From Notamacropus eugenii (taxonomy: Eukaryota; Chordata; Mammalia; Diprotodontia; Macropodidae): a stretch of DNA of 64,000 nucleotides. The stretch is from the NCBI RefSeq assembly GCF_028372415.1, contig NC_092875.1, positions 56,151,228-56,215,227 of the forward strand. Reading direction: 5' to 3'. Shown here piece after piece: positions 22,315 through 35,258 of this stretch. Each line of letters opens with the position of its first letter. Within the stretch, counting starts at the first letter, position 1. The notes below the pieces were generated by a model. The model was given only the letters and a program-made list of their open reading frames with translations. It had not been told where the DNA came from and did not search any database. The position numbers and the translations under genes were made by a program.

Positions 22315-24665
22315 AAAGAGCTAAAGAGTGGTGGAAGCAAGGTGGGAAAGTAAGGGCAAAGGCTGTCCCGAGCTCTCCCTCATTCCTTTTCAAACAACTT
22401 TAAAATAACACCTTAAAATTAGTTCTGTAGCAGTGGAAGAAATGAAAGGACAGGATTCAAATGTTCCATGACCCAAGACACATTTAGAAAGTCAGCAAGA
22501 AATGTCTGTTTCAGCAGGGTAGAATGGAGCTCATTTCCACATGGGCTGCACCATGAAAGCCTGAAGCAGGTCTTCAGGCTGAGTGAATCTTCACCTGTGG
22601 CTTCTGGAGCTCTCAGCCCACAGATGATAAGAGGGTGAATAACTGGTCAGTAGGATATTATAGATCTTTTGGTGGCACTGGGTGCAACACGCTGTTGCTT
22701 TTCCCATCTGTTGCTCTAGGTTTCAGTCCAAGGACAAAGAGGACCACAAGCACACTGGTGAGTGTTGCACCAAGTATGTGGATACCCTGGTTGGAGCTTG
22801 AGTGTGGAAAAAAGTGCTTATGGTTGCTTACATAGCAGAGCACAGGGCAGGAGAGAAGAGACCACAACTCTCTTTATGCTATACCACCTTGGAAAGACTG
22901 AAAACTTACAGTCTCCCAGGTCTACTTTTCAAAATAGCAGCATGAAATACCTGAATCTTGGGATAGTGTGCACTGTATCCCAGAAACTAAGACCAGCTTT
23001 ATCATAAACTTAAAAGCGAATATATGAGCTGAAAAATGAACAAGCAAGCAAAGAAACAAACAGGAAAGAATCTTGCCATAGAAATTCAGTATAGTGACAG
23101 AGAAGACCAAAATACAAACTGAGAAGACATCAAAATCTGAACAGCTACATGCAAAACATTAAAGAAAAGTATGAAATCCTTTCAGACATAAAAGGAAATT
23201 CCTGGAAGTTCTCAAAAAAGATTTTAAAAATCAAATGAGAGAGGTTGAGGAAAAATACATGTGAGTGATGCAAGAAAATCAGGGGAAAAATCAACAGTTT
23301 CCTAAAGGAGGTAGGAAAAATATTGACAAGAATAACACCTTAAGAACCAGAATATTCCAAATGATAAATGAGGCCAAAAATCCACTGAAAAGCTGAGCAC
23401 CTTAATACGCAGAATTTGCCAAATGCAAAAAGTTATAAAAAAAGGTTCACTCCAGAAATGAACACCTTAAAAATACAATTGGCCAAATGGAAAAGGAAGA
23501 AAAAACTCCCTGAAGGAAATAATTCCTTACTGATTGGAATTTGGCAAGTGAAAGTTAATAACTCCATAAGACACCAAGAAATAATTAAACAAAACAAAAG
23601 AATGAAAAATAGAAGATATGGACTATTTTATTGGAAAAAAAATTGACTTGAAAAAGAGATTGAGGAGAGGTAAGTTAAGAACCATTATAGTGCCTGAATA
23701 CCATGGTCAAAAGAAAAGCTCAGATATCATATTTCAAGACATTATCAAGGGAAACTGCCTTGATAGCCTAGAATCAGAGGCTAAAATAGAAAGAATCCAC
23801 TGATCACCTTCTGAATGTGATCCCAAAATGCAAACTCCCAGGAATATTATAGAAAATCCAGAGGTCCCAGGTTAAGGAGAAAATATTGCAAGCAGTCAGA
23901 AAGAAATAAATCAAATATGGAATCACAATGAGGATGATACAGGATTTAGGAGCTTCTACATTCAAGGATCAGAGGGTTTGGAATATAATATTCTGCAGAG
24001 CTAAGGAACTAGGATTACAACCCAGAATTCCCTATGCACTAAAACTGAATTCAGTCTTTTGGGGTAAGTTAGGATATTTGAGAAAATAGAGGTCTTTCAA
24101 GCATTCCTGACGAAAAGACCAGAACTGAGTAAAAATTTGACTAACAAATAAGAGACTCAAGAGAAGCGTAAAAAGGTAAGAAACAAAGATAAACTCAAAG
24201 TATCCCTTAAGGTTAAGCTGTTTGTATTCTTACATGGGAAGAAAATACTTATAATTCCTAAAAATTTTATCCTTATTGGGATTTTGAAAGGAATTATATA
24301 ATTAGAAGGAATATACACAAAGGGAATGGTTATGAGTTGTCTATGATAAGATGATAGCTAAAAAAAATGAAGTGGTGAGAAAGAAGGATACATTAAGTGA
24401 TGAGAAAGGGGAAGGGAGAAGTAGAATGGGGTAACATCTCATAAAAAAGGTGTGGAAGAGATGATACAGTGGAAGGGAAATTTGGGGCAGCATACAATAG
24501 CTAGAGAAGGAGCATATTTATCCTCATCAGAACTGGCTGAAAGAGGGAATAACCTAAACACTCTTTTGGGTTTAGAAAACTATCATACTCTGCAGGGAAG
24601 TCGGAAGGAAAGTAGGTAAGAAAAGGGGGCATTGATAGAAGAGAAGATGGATTGGGAGAAGTAGT
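22315..24665 (+). mobile_element. Old L1-lineage element: 5'UTR, decayed ORF1, HAL1-like 3'UTR
   Basis: 22315-23010 looks like a marsupial L1/HAL1 5'UTR. 23010-24170 holds ORF1 in broken frames: open stretches at 23416-23646 and 23618-23803 encode RHQEIIKQNKRMKN and GQKKSSDIIFQDIIKGNCLD. 24170-24665 is a purine-rich 3'UTR homologous to the HAL1 3'UTR, and no ORF2 lies between. The 3'UTR is shared with 50630-50770 downstream of OR3. Confidence 0.65.
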
Positions 24666-25000
24666 ATAAGTTATACAGGTGCAGTGATGCAAAACATTTC
24701 CATACCATCATGTTGTGAAATAAAACAGAAAAAAATCCCAAGAAAAATAAAAAAGGTTAAAAATATATACTTAGATCTGCATTTAGACTCCATCATTTTT
24801 TTCCCTCTGGAAGTGGATAGCAGTTTTTTTATCTTGTCTTTTTTAATGGTTTTGAATCATTAATGGTTTGAATCACAGTGCTAAGAATACTTAAATCATT
24901 CACAGCTGGTATTACCATGTACTCTGTTCTCCTGGTTGTATTCACTTTGCTTTGCATCAGTCTTCCAATTTTTTGCCACCATACAAAGGGTTTAGTTAGG
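24666..25000 (-). mobile_element. L1 3' end segment, inverted relative to copy near 51.6-51.96 kb
   Basis: The + strand here is the reverse complement of L1 sequence at about 51590-51960 ('gcagtgatgcaaa', 'ccataccatcatg', 'atttagactccatcat', 'ctcctggttgtattcac'). On both sides the sequence returns to the + orientation seen after OR3. See the finding on the local inversion. Confidence 0.7.
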
Positions 25001-25004
25001 GTAC

Positions 25005-25100
25005 AGAAATGAAGGTTGGGAGAGAATTTGGAAGTCAAATAAAAAAAATAAAGACTGTTAAAAATGGCTTTTACATGTAATTGGAAAAAATGAAATAGAA
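25005..25100 (+). mobile_element. L1 3' tail, + strand
   Basis: 'gagagaatttggaagtcaa' and 'gactgttaaaaatggctttt' match 51995-52075. It forms the undisturbed right side of the inverted segment. Confidence 0.65.
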
Positions 25101-25189
25101 AAAGACAGAATACATCAGTGATTTGGGCATGGAGTGGAAAAAATCCCTAGATAATAGATTATTTTAAATGAATTAAATTCTAAACAAAT

Positions 25190-26490
25190 AACTTGAAAAT
25201 TTAAAAAGAGATTCATAAAATGGAAACTGAAAAAGTTCACAAAACTACAATAATAATAGACTTGTGGATACATGACTTTGTTTAAACAGAAAGAAAAGTT
25301 TAAAGCAAATTATCAATATAAAAAGATAAAAAAAGGAAGAATAAAGAAAATTATTACAAATAATTTGCCAATAAAATGAGTATGTTAAATGGAAACTAGG
25401 CTTTTAACTATATTAGCTACAAAGCAGAAATCATCACAATGATTTGGCAATGATTAAAAAATAGGTAGATTAAAGGAATAGATAAGGCATACAGCATACA
25501 AAATCAAATGAAGCTAGCAGTTGAGTATTCCAATAAATTCAAGGACCTCATCGACTGTGATAAGGACTTGTTATTTGACAAAAATCTGAAAGAAATCTGA
25601 TAGAACATGTTTTGATTAACACTTCATATCACATACCAAGAGAACCTCTAAATCAATATATCACTTAATTATGAAAGGTCACATTATAATCCAGTTAGAG
25701 GATCAAGGAAGAATTGCCTTTCCCATTTGTTGTTTGAAGAGTTCATGACCAAATAAGGGAAAAAGAGGAATAAAAAGATAAAATGAACAGTTTTGATTAT
25801 ATGAAATTAAAGTTTTTCCACAAGAAAAACCATTACAATTAAAATTAGAAAGCAAATATTTTATTGAGAAAGATGTTGTGAGCATATTTATCTAAGAAAA
25901 GTCTCATTTCCAAGATGCATAAGGAATCCATTTCAAATTTTGAGTAAGAGTCATTCTGAATTGATAAATGGATAAAAGGATAAGAAGAAGCAGTTTAAAA
26001 AAAAGAAATATCAGCTATCAGGCACCATATGGAAGAACTTTCCAAATAACTATAATGAGAGAAATGGAGATTGAAGCATCTGTGAGGTTCCACCAAATAG
26101 ATTAGCAAAATTGTCAAAAAAGGAAAATGACAAATTTTGGAGGAGCTAAGGGAAAATGGTCAAATTAATGACCATTGGTGAAATCATTAATTCCAGTTAG
26201 ACTAATTTCAATTTCAAGAATTTTCCAAGCATTCTGGAAAGCAAGTTGGAACTATGCCTCCAGAGTTACTTAGCTGTGCATATCTTTTGACCTAGTGATA
26301 CTATTCACTACAAGGCATAGATACATCTTGTATATCAAAGAAAGTGATTGAAGAAAGACAAAAAGGACCCACATGTACAAAAACAGGTAGAGAAGCTCTG
26401 CTTGAGGAGACAACAAAGTAGAATTAAAAGAGTGTCTATCAGCTGGGGAAAGGTTGAACAAAAGATGGAATAAGAGTGTAATGACATACT
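25190..26490 (+). mobile_element. L1 ORF2 3' part, decayed
   Basis: Frames are broken, but the sequence follows the marsupial L1 ORF2 distal region ('tcattctggaaagcaagttgg'-type near 26230 and the 'cagctggggaaaggttgaac' end near 26440). It ends abruptly near 26480 at the same point as the paralogue at 53460, so the truncated L1 was duplicated with the unit. Confidence 0.65.
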
Positions 26491-27714
26491 AATGTTCCCC
26501 AAATCAGGGCATTGGTTGAAAAATTTGCTTTCCTACTTTCTATGAAATGATGGAGAAAACATAGGGCACCTAGTCCAACTCAGACTTGAGCAAATATTTC
26601 CTAATAGGATTTTTGGAACCATCAGATTGATTTAGCCCTGCAAATGAGGCTAGAGTTCTTCTGGTCCAAGATGCTCACTTTAAAGATGATGAAACTCATG
26701 TCTAGAAAAGTGAAGCAGCAGAACTGGAGTTTTAAGATGGGCACATGTCTCCACACCAATTGCTCTCAAACCTATAAATATTCATCAAATATTAACTTAA
26801 AGAGTTTATTAATTAGGAACTCACTACTTTATGAGGTAGCTCATTGGTTTTTAGAGCCAAGATGCACCTGAGATATCTAGTCCAACCCTGTCACTTGTTA
26901 GGAATTTTCTCTAAATACAGCAGAAAATCAATCATTCCTTGTCTACTTGAGGAACCTCCAGTCATGAGGGAGCTCACTGGCTCCAAGATTCAGAGATTGT
27001 TAGAACCAGAGCAGCTCTGGGGTCACTTAGCTCATCCCCAGCCATAGCTGTCTCCAGCCACCTAGACAAAGAGTTATTAATCCACAGCTGGAAGATTTGC
27101 ATGTTGGCTTCCATTGTCACGTGGGTCTCATTGTTGGGAAGTTTTCTGCCAGGATTTCCTGTTCTTCAGGGATCTGAACACTCAGGGAATGAAGTGACAA
27201 TTGCATGATTTTTATAATTAGGAACGTTGGGGATTCAGCCTTGAAAATCTCGGAAACCCTCAGATAATTTGTTACAGGACAGGAAAGAGTCTACTTCATC
27301 TCCTAGTGACATTAGTCACCAAATCAGAGGTCACATGTTTTACCTCTTCTATGATGCAGAGCTTCTATCTACCTTGCCCTTCTTTTCAACAGCTCAGGAC
27401 ACAGAGTCCCCAAACCTGTTCCCTCCATATTTTTCTGTAAGTATGATGGAGGAAGAGTGAGAGGGTGGAGGAAAAATATGGGAAAAGGGAGGTAGCTGAT
27501 TTTTCTTCAGAGATTCAGAGAGATTCCACTGATCCTCGCACAACCTGAATTACAGCTCAATCCAGGCTGTAGTGCCACTCATTCAAAGCCATCCTTAAGT
27601 CTCTTAAAGGCCCAATACCAGTACCCAACTGAGCTCAGGGGTATTTAGGAGTGTAGAGAAATGTGGAGAAAAAGGAGAGTGGAGAGGGAGGAAGAAAAGG
27701 AATAAACTCTTATG

Positions 27715-27925
27715 TGTCTACTATGTGGTTGTTTTTGCAAGTATCACTTCATTTGATTTTTATAACAAGCCTATAGGGAAGCTGCTATTATTATCTCCAT
27801 TTTACAGTTGAGGGAACTGAGGAAAACTGATTAAATGACTTGCTTAAGGTCACACAGGTAGTAAATGCCCGAGGCTGGATTTGAACTTAGATCTTACTGA
27901 TCCATGAGCCAGTGCTCTATGTGCT
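27715..27925 (-). mobile_element. MIR-type SINE in copy B
   Basis: 'tccattttacagttgaggga', 'gcttaaggtcacacagg', 'ctggatttgaacttagatct'. Orthologous in position to 14035-14240. Confidence 0.75.
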
Positions 27926-29199
27926 ACCAGATGCTGAGTCTGATAGACTTAGAATCAAGAGACTTAGGTGTAATCCTAGGCATGCCCCCAAATATCTTGG
28001 GGACCTTGGCTTAATTACTTAACTTCTATGAAACCTTGTAGTAAAATAGGTTGATATTTGCTGAAATATTTGTCTATATTGTTAAGGAGTCGAAGAGTGA
28101 GATGAATTGCTTAGTGCCAGAAGCTGTAGTCCATTTTATTCTTCTTCATGTTCTTGTGAGTATCAAAGGTGTTAATGTACATGACAATATTTGGTACCTA
28201 TAAGGCACTATAGAAATGTATAGTTGTCATTGCTTTTATCATAATGGAAGTCCAAGTCCAGTGTAGTCCAGCCCATCTGAGCCAATCTTATTGCAGAGTC
28301 CATGTCAGAACTCAGGCCAATGAAATCTCAGCTGCCAGTAAGGATAGAGGAGTTCCTTATGTAACTCTCAAAAGCAGAGTCCTGGACTCCTAAGTAGGTC
28401 CTTCCATGTCAATCATGGGTGTTCCCTGAGATCACTGCTTTTGCAAATTGGTAACAGAAGTTAGAAGCTGAACTGGAATTGCCCAAATGACCACTCCCTC
28501 CCCACCATGTACTGTAGCCTGGGCAGGACTGGTGGAAAGGTATATTCCATTCCTGATTACAGATGATCAGGAAACTGGGGACACTTACCATAAGCTGAGG
28601 AAAAACATAGCTGGAGATGATGATGGAGTGGAATTTCTTACTCCTGGTAGCTAGAAGAAAGGCTGAAGAAATCTAAGGAAAGGACAGGGAAAAAGCAGAT
28701 TGGGTGTTGGGTATTCTCAGATTACCACAGTAGTTTCCAAAATGGGTGTGTGGAACCCCTGAGATGTCTTGGAATGACCCCAAGTACCTGTGCCTTGACT
28801 CCAGAGTGTGAGAAGATAGCATAAATCCTACCCTTTTCCCTATACGGTTCTAAATTAGTTTGATCCAGGCACACAAACTCCCTTTCCCTTTCACACTCTC
28901 AACTGTTGCCCAAGGCAGCACGTTATTCCTAGGATCATGTCTTGGGTGCCACAGGTACTCCTCAGCAGGTGGGCTCTGGGCAGTCATCCATGTGGAAGTG
29001 CCTCAATTATCCCTTCTCATTTTTTAGGTGAACACGCATAAATGGGGCGCAATTACATTCTGTCTGAAAATCTACCCATCCTCTGAACTTCCTTGTTTCC
29101 ACCAGGGGACCTCTGTCCTTCTAGTGTCCCTGGCTCTTATCTCCCTAATTATCCATTGCTTCTCATTCAGTTTAGAAAGCTCTCACCAAAATTTCTGGT

Positions 29200-29350
29200 G
29201 ATTTCTTTAATGACAAATCTAATGGTATTTTCTCAACCTTTATCCTACCTGACCTCTCCACAGCATTTGACCCTGTCAGCCACCCTCTTCTGGATCCTCT
29301 CCTCCTGGATGGTACGTGTCCCTTTTGGTCCTTTTCCTCCTTGTTAGATC
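29200..29350 (+). mobile_element. L2/CR1-type LINE reverse transcriptase fragment (copy B)
   Basis: Same fragment as 15530-15725 ('ctacctgacctctccacag' near 29245) with a DLSTAFDPVSHPLL-like reading. Decayed. Confidence 0.45.
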
Positions 29351-29974
29351 ACTTCTTTTCTATCACTCTCCCACCATCACTGAACAAGGCATATGTCAAC
29401 ATTTTGACTAAGAGAAACTCTTTTAATAATATAGGTTGGTATTTTTATTTTTAAACTGATAATTAGTTTTTCCTTATTCCTTATTTTTTAATTTGAGGAA
29501 TATTATTTTGGCTATTTGAAAGTTGATCCCACTTTTCTACTTAGAGACAGTGAAGATTTATAATTTTTAAAAGTAGAGACTTTATTCTCATATGAGCCAC
29601 CGATAATTATAAGACATAATTTTCTCTGGTTTTTGGCATTTTTAACTAAAATATTACATTTCCTCAGGCCTTCACACCAGCCATCCTATCATTTTTCTCT
29701 ACTACTTTATCTCTCTTTATCATTTTAGTATAACTAAAATGTTTATAATAATATTTTCCATGAGTGTAACATTTTAAGGCTTAACAAATAATTTTAAAAA
29801 CAACCCTTAAAAATATGCAGCACATGTATCATGCTTCATTTTACATGGGCAGAAGATTTAGAGACTTTGAAGTAACTTGCTTACTTCTGTTGAGTCTTCC
29901 TGATGCTTCAATCTTAAAAATTCATAAAATTTCATGTTGGAAGATTGCTCTAAGAGTCATCTATTCCAACTTCC

Positions 29975-30140
29975 TTATTTTACAGGTGGGTAAATGGAAA
30001 CCCCAAAGGAAAAAGTTACTTATTCAAAGTCAAACAACAAGTTAGTAGATCACACAGCTAGTGTGTGTTCATGCTAGGATTTAACATTAAATTATCTGAC
30101 CCTAAATCCAGTGCATGATCTACTACCCTGTGCTACATTA
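29975..30140 (-). mobile_element. MIR-type SINE fragment (copy B)
   Basis: 'ttttacaggtgggtaaatgg' and 'gatcacacagctagtgtgtg'. Paralogue of 16310-16480. Confidence 0.6.
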
Positions 30141-33054
30141 CACTTGAAATGACATTGGGTTTTCTTTTAATTTCCTTAAATATGGTGTTTTCCTGATCTT
30201 TAAGTCACTGCCAGTTCCATTGTCATGAATCTTCCTGATTTTCCTCTTCCATCAGTAAATAAAGAAGTAGCTTTAATATTGTGATTTAGAAATTTTTCCT
30301 TTGATACCAGAGCTATCAGGCAAGAAAGTAAACTCAGTTTCTCTGACTCAAAAACTGAAAATAATTAATGAAAATTAAAATTTGGTATCTTACATATAGT
30401 AATCTACTATGTCTCACAGTAGGTAAGCCATATTAATGTGGGACATTGGTGAGAAAGAAATTTGGAAGTAATTGAAAGCTAAGAATACATTTACTCTTTG
30501 GTGTCTACTCCTTAACTAAAAAAAAAAAGGAAGCGCCTGTTCTTCTCCCAGAGGCCAACTTATTCTAAGGGTATGAGAAGTAGTTGTAATTGTAATTGTT
30601 ACAATTTTTATTTGCAATTGTTATTGTACAGTATCAAACACACAATCAATAAAAAGATGATGCTATTCAGTCAATAGATAAATATTTGTTTGAATTCCAG
30701 CTATATGTAAGCCCTGTATTTGATGCTGTGAGATAATGGTTTGTTGTCTGAGTATTACTAGACTTTATTAAGTTTAAGAAAATTTTTGCAAAAGCCCTGT
30801 GTGATAGTAGTTATGCTATTAATAATTGAGAAAATTCATAATGACAAAAGGTACAATAAACTCAGTAATGCTTTCAGGTAAATTTGTATTTTATTAATCA
30901 CAAAGTGTCTAAGAACATTTGAAAAATGCATAGCATTGATTCACCCAATTAGCCTAAAAAGGTATATTTGTTCATTGTCTTGAGACAACCCCCATATTTT
31001 GTTAGAGCTAAAGACAAATGTAAGTAACCATCCTTGGTGCACATATGGAGTTGAAGATCCCTTGAAACAACTGCATATCTTCCCAGAAGTAGTTAGTTTA
31101 GAGATTGGGAACCACTGCCTTGGGGGGAATTCAAAGAAACCTAAGACTAGTTCTTGACCAAAAGGAGCTCCCAACCTACTTGAGAACACACACAAAGATA
31201 TATGGAAATGGTAGACGATATTTTTTTGTAGTCAAGTGAGGGATTTACAAACTATAATTGTGATGAATTTCACACTTGGGGTTTGGGAATTTAGACTTCA
31301 GGTAGAATATGGGACTTGATCTGGATCTTAAGTAATGGAAAGGATTTAGAAAAAGGTAGAGGAAGACGAACAGCACCCCAGATATTGAGAACATCATGAA
31401 GAAATTCCATGTCCCATTCATACAAGTATTTGTGCCATGTTCTCTTTCTTTGGCTGGAGGGATTGGAGAGAGGATAGAAACTTCTTTGTATAGCTACTAT
31501 CATACCACAGGTAATTATGTACTCAAAAGCTTTTTTTTTTTTTTTTTGAGGAGAAGCAAGGAAGATCATTACATACCTTCCTCTTCTATAAATGGAACAT
31601 ATTTATCAACAGTTGCAACAAAGAACTCCTTGATTCTTTGTTGTTAATGACTAATAGCTCTTACTAGGATACAATAAAATTAGGTCATGTTGGAAACCCT
31701 CATTTTAGTGTGTTCTGAACTTATTGTGGAACAGAATCAAGAATGCCAATTTTCAAATTTCATAGACATTTACTCTGATTTTCTCAACAGGTAGCTTGAA
31801 TTTCTTAAAGCCATGAAGATCTATTAGAATATTTGAAAAGTTGTCTTTAACAGACTGTTTGATAGCAATTGAGAAATAGATTTATCTAGACAAATTGTGG
31901 GAAAGAAATCTGGTTTTATTTAAATTATCTAAATAGATTATCAGACTCAGTCAATTTTATAGCACCTTGCTTTACTTTGGTCAGCACTTGCTCTTTTCTT
32001 TGGTCTGCTTATTTGACTAAAAAATTGTTTATTTGATATAAACAGTTTCAAAATAGATTAGTAAGAGGTTATCAGGTGATTTAAAAAGAGGTGCTTATAA
32101 CATCTTTTCGTTTAATGTAATATGTAAGATGATCTGAATCCACTTCTGGGACTAAATGATCTTTGTAGAAGAATACGATGGGCTGACCAGTCTGTGCTGA
32201 AAGCAGTGGGCCTTTTTGTTCAGCAAGTTTAAGGAAAAGCCATGTGGCTTAAGTGGAACTACCTAGGACAGAGGGAGGCTGGATCAACGAGGGGAATGTA
32301 GCAGAGCAATCTCTTAACTTCCCCTCACTTTGTCACATTGGGACAAGGACTGACATTTTCAACGTGGGATAATTTAATAATCATTTCATACTGAGATGGA
32401 AGACAGGGAAAGGAGGAAAACATTTATGTCACTTGCACATAATGGTCATCAGGGTCTGGTAGGAGGATAGGGGCTCACAGTACACTGAGAGGCTGCTCTT
32501 AGTATTTCGTTCTTCCTGGGAGATCTGTGACCAGGGCATCTCAGGCAGCTTTATAGTGAAGGTAGCTTGCTCAGCTTGGAAATCATACTGGTCCTATGAT
32601 TAGAGAATCTCAGTTGTCTCATAGAGAGCAAAGATATCCTCTCTAAGTAATTCTAAATGCTATTTCTCCCCTGGGGTTTCAGGCATGGAGACACCAAATA
32701 GCTGGGAAACTAGAATTATATGGAGTGAAATAGATGTTTGGAGAGAAGGGGCATTCCAGAGAAGAGGCAGGACAGAAAGGAAGAGGCATCAGGCAATAGG
32801 GGAATGGGCAAGCCTAGGAAGCAGGTTGACAATTAGACAAAGAAGTTCTATGTCACAGAAATTATATATTTTTTCCAGACCACAGCCAAGTTAGCTCCAT
32901 TAAAAAAGTGAGTTCAATATTATTGTTAATAGAAACTTGCAATTCACACCTTTTAAAAATTATTTGCTACAATCTGAACCAAAGTGAGTAATCTTTTGTT
33001 TGACTTAGTTGTTGGTGCCTTAAGTTACTGAAAATATGTAATATTCAACGAAAT

Positions 33055-33290
33055 GAATAGTGACTTCCCCTCCCATTCTCCCATCCCTCCAGTGGTCATC
33101 TGCTGTATCCTGAGCTATAACCAGTCATTTTGAATATTTTCTTGCCACTGAACTTCAGTGACTCAGAAGGAAAGAGTGTGGCTGATGACTGTGCAGTTCT
33201 GTCTCACACCTAATTCATGCCCACGTTAAGATATCACCCTGGTGATGTCATTGGTCCTCTTTGAGAATGGACAAACAACAAACAAACCAT
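33055..33290 (+). repeat. Marsupial interspersed repeat upstream of OR3, forward copy
   Basis: 'gccactgaacttcagtgact' and 'ggacaaacaacaaacaaacc'. Same family and place as 17205-17430. Confidence 0.65.
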
Positions 33291-33369
33291 AACTGCAGAA
33301 GCTGAAGCAGATCACGTAGAGCCTCCCTTGACTCCATATCCAAAGTTATTTTTTTTTACCTCCCTTCTG

Positions 33370-33870
33370 GACACAAAAATGTTTTTTAAAGCTATACTTG
33401 GTCGCAGCATGTACAATCTTTTCCAAATTGCTTCCCTTATCAGTGATGGGCAAGGAGAATGGGTGTGAATTTGGACCTCAAAATTATAAAAAAAAATAAA
33501 AGGTTTAAATTTTTTCCCATATAGTTGGAAGAATTAAAATATTCAAATAAAAATAAAGCACAAAAAGGAGAGTCATTATTAATGGTTTACTGTCAGTTTG
33601 GCAGAATGTCTTGGGGAATCTGTGCTTGGCCCTGTAAAAATTTGACATTTTTGCCAGTGACTTGGATAAAGGAATAGAAATTTAAAATCTTATGAAATTT
33701 GCAGATGGCACAAAACTGGGATGAATAACTTATACACAAATGAAAGGGATAAGAGCTAAAAGTTTCTTGATAGCTAGGGGCATTGCACTGAATCTAAGAG
33801 GGTGAAATTCACTTGGGAAAGTAAGACCTCAGTCTTACACTTGGACTAAAAAATCAGCTTCACAAAGAAG
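33370..33870. repeat. Block shared by copies B and C, absent from A, with L1 tail and LINE RT trace
   Basis: 33460-33510 resembles an L1 3' tail. 33640-33750 reads DLDKGIE...KFADGTKLG on +, a trace of a CR1/L2-type FADDT motif. The copy C counterpart is 61850-62280. Copy A passes directly from 17510 to the next homologous part. Confidence 0.5.
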
Positions 33871-34031
33871 AGATAGGGGAGGTATGGTTAGATTGTGATT
33901 TGTATTCATATATTTGAGAAGTTTTGGTGGATTGCAGGTTCAATATCATGTAAAAGAGTGATATGTCAAGAGTAAATCTTGAGCAAAAATCTTCTTGGCC
34001 TGCATGAAGAGGAGCTAAGCTTCCAGGAGTA

Positions 34032-34091
34032 AAATGATTCTCTAATGAATGCTTTCAGTGCATCTTTTATGTTCCTGTTCCTCAGGTCATA
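34032..34091 (-). pseudogene. Antisense remnant of another OR C-terminus, copy B
   Basis: The minus strand reads YDLRNRNIKDALKAFIRESF, close to the OR consensus [16 protein letters not shown]. This is the clearest of the three remnants. It lies about 220 bases upstream of OR3's coding exon, on the opposite strand. Confidence 0.65.
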
Positions 34092-34272
34092 GTACAACCA
34101 TAATCTGTCTACTTTAGATCACACCAGGAGAAAGTACTCTCTTGAGTTCTAGGCACCAGAGTTTAGGAAGGATGTGAGAATGCTGTTAATCAAATCTAGG
34201 TTTTTTGAATCCAAGTTCTGGACTTTCCTCCATCTATAAGTGAGGAATATTTGTGTTTTCATTTAATACACT

Positions 34273-34294
34273 TCTCCCATTTCTTTTCTCACAG
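34273..34294 (+). promoter_or_regulatory. 3' splice acceptor ahead of OR3
   Basis: Pyrimidine-rich tract ending CACAG, 13 bases before the ATG. Confidence 0.7.
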
Positions 34295-34307
34295 AAAAAC
34301 AAGCTAC

Positions 34308-35258
34308 ATGGGACCAGCCAATCAAACACACGTTTCTGAATTCCTCCTTCTAGGATTTTCTGAGAAGCCAGAGCATCAGCTGCCCCTCTTTGGGCTGTTC
34401 CTGAGCATGTACTCGGCCACTGTAGGTGGGAACCTTCTCATCATGATGAGCATTGGTTCTGACTCCCACCTCCACACCCCCATGTACTTCTTCCTCTCCA
34501 ACCTGTCCTTGGTGGATCTCTGTCTGGTATCTACCTTGGTCCCCAAGATGCTGTTGAATCTTCTGACACACACTAAGGTCATCTCTTATGCTGGCTGCCT
34601 CACTCAAATGTACTTCTTCATGGTTTTTGTTTGTTCAGACAACTTACTCCTCACTGTGATGGCCTATGACCGCTTTGTGGCCATTTGCTACCCTTTGAAT
34701 TATGTGACCATCATGAGTCCACAACTCTGTGGCCTGCTGGTTTTAGTTTCCTGGACAATTAGTTTTCTAAATGCAGTGCTACATATTCTATTGGTGATGA
34801 GGCTGTTGTTTTGTTCAGAACGTGAAATTCCAGACTTTTATTGTGATCTTACTTCTGTTCTCAAGCTCTCTTGTACAGACACCCTCATCAATAATATTTT
34901 TGTATGTTTAACAACTGGACTTCTTGGTGTTTTTCCTTTCACAGGGATCCTCTTTTCTTACACTCAGATCTTTTCTTCCATTTTGAGGGTCCCATCCACT
35001 GAAGGAAAGTATAAAGCATTTTCTACCTGTGGGTCTCACCTCTGTGTTGTTTTATTATTCTATGGAACAGTGATTGGATTATATCTGAGTTCTTCAGTTA
35101 CACCCTCTTCTTGGAAGAGCTCAGTTGCCTCCGTGATGTATACTGTGGTCACTCCCATGTTGAACCCATTCATTTATAGTCTGAGGAACAAGGACATAAA
35201 AGATGCTCTGAGAAGACTCATTAGCAGATTGGCTTCCTCAGTGACTGGGCATGGCTAA
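34308..35258 (+). CDS. Olfactory receptor OR3 (OR7-like, class II), 316 aa
   Basis: Odorant receptor with NQT near the N-terminus, GN in TM1, LHTPMY, FYCDL, SYTQ in TM5, [22 protein letters not shown]. The DRY region reads [13 protein letters not shown]: the usual H of CHP is Y. It has MYSATVGGN in TM1, where the sisters have MYLVTVGGN. The C-terminus runs on to [10 protein letters not shown] because a 2-base length difference near 35239 moves the stop relative to OR1 and OR2; OR4 shares this. The start follows the splice acceptor; the open frame to 34251 is not used. Intact. Confidence 0.93.
   Translation: MGPANQTHVSEFLLLGFSEKPEHQLPLFGLFLSMYSATVGGNLLIMMSIGSDSHLHTPMYFFLSNLSLVDLCLVSTLVPKMLLNLLTHTKVISYAGCLTQMYFFMVFVCSDNLLLTVMAYDRFVAICYPLNYVTIMSPQLCGLLVLVSWTISFLNAVLHILLVMRLLFCSEREIPDFYCDLTSVLKLSCTDTLINNIFVCLTTGLLGVFPFTGILFSYTQIFSSILRVPSTEGKYKAFSTCGSHLCVVLLFYGTVIGLYLSSSVTPSSWKSSVASVMYTVVTPMLNPFIYSLRNKDIKDALRRLISRLASSVTGHG

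Larger units (their letters stand above)
26490..34300 (+). repeat. Segmental duplication, 5' flank copy B (upstream of OR3)
   Basis: The most complete of the three homologous flanks. Contains 29010-30190 (missing from C) and 30530-32715 plus 33370-33870 (missing from A). 31834-31849 is the empty counterpart of the HAL1 insertion site in copy C. No gene except the OR remnant listed below. Confidence 0.85.
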
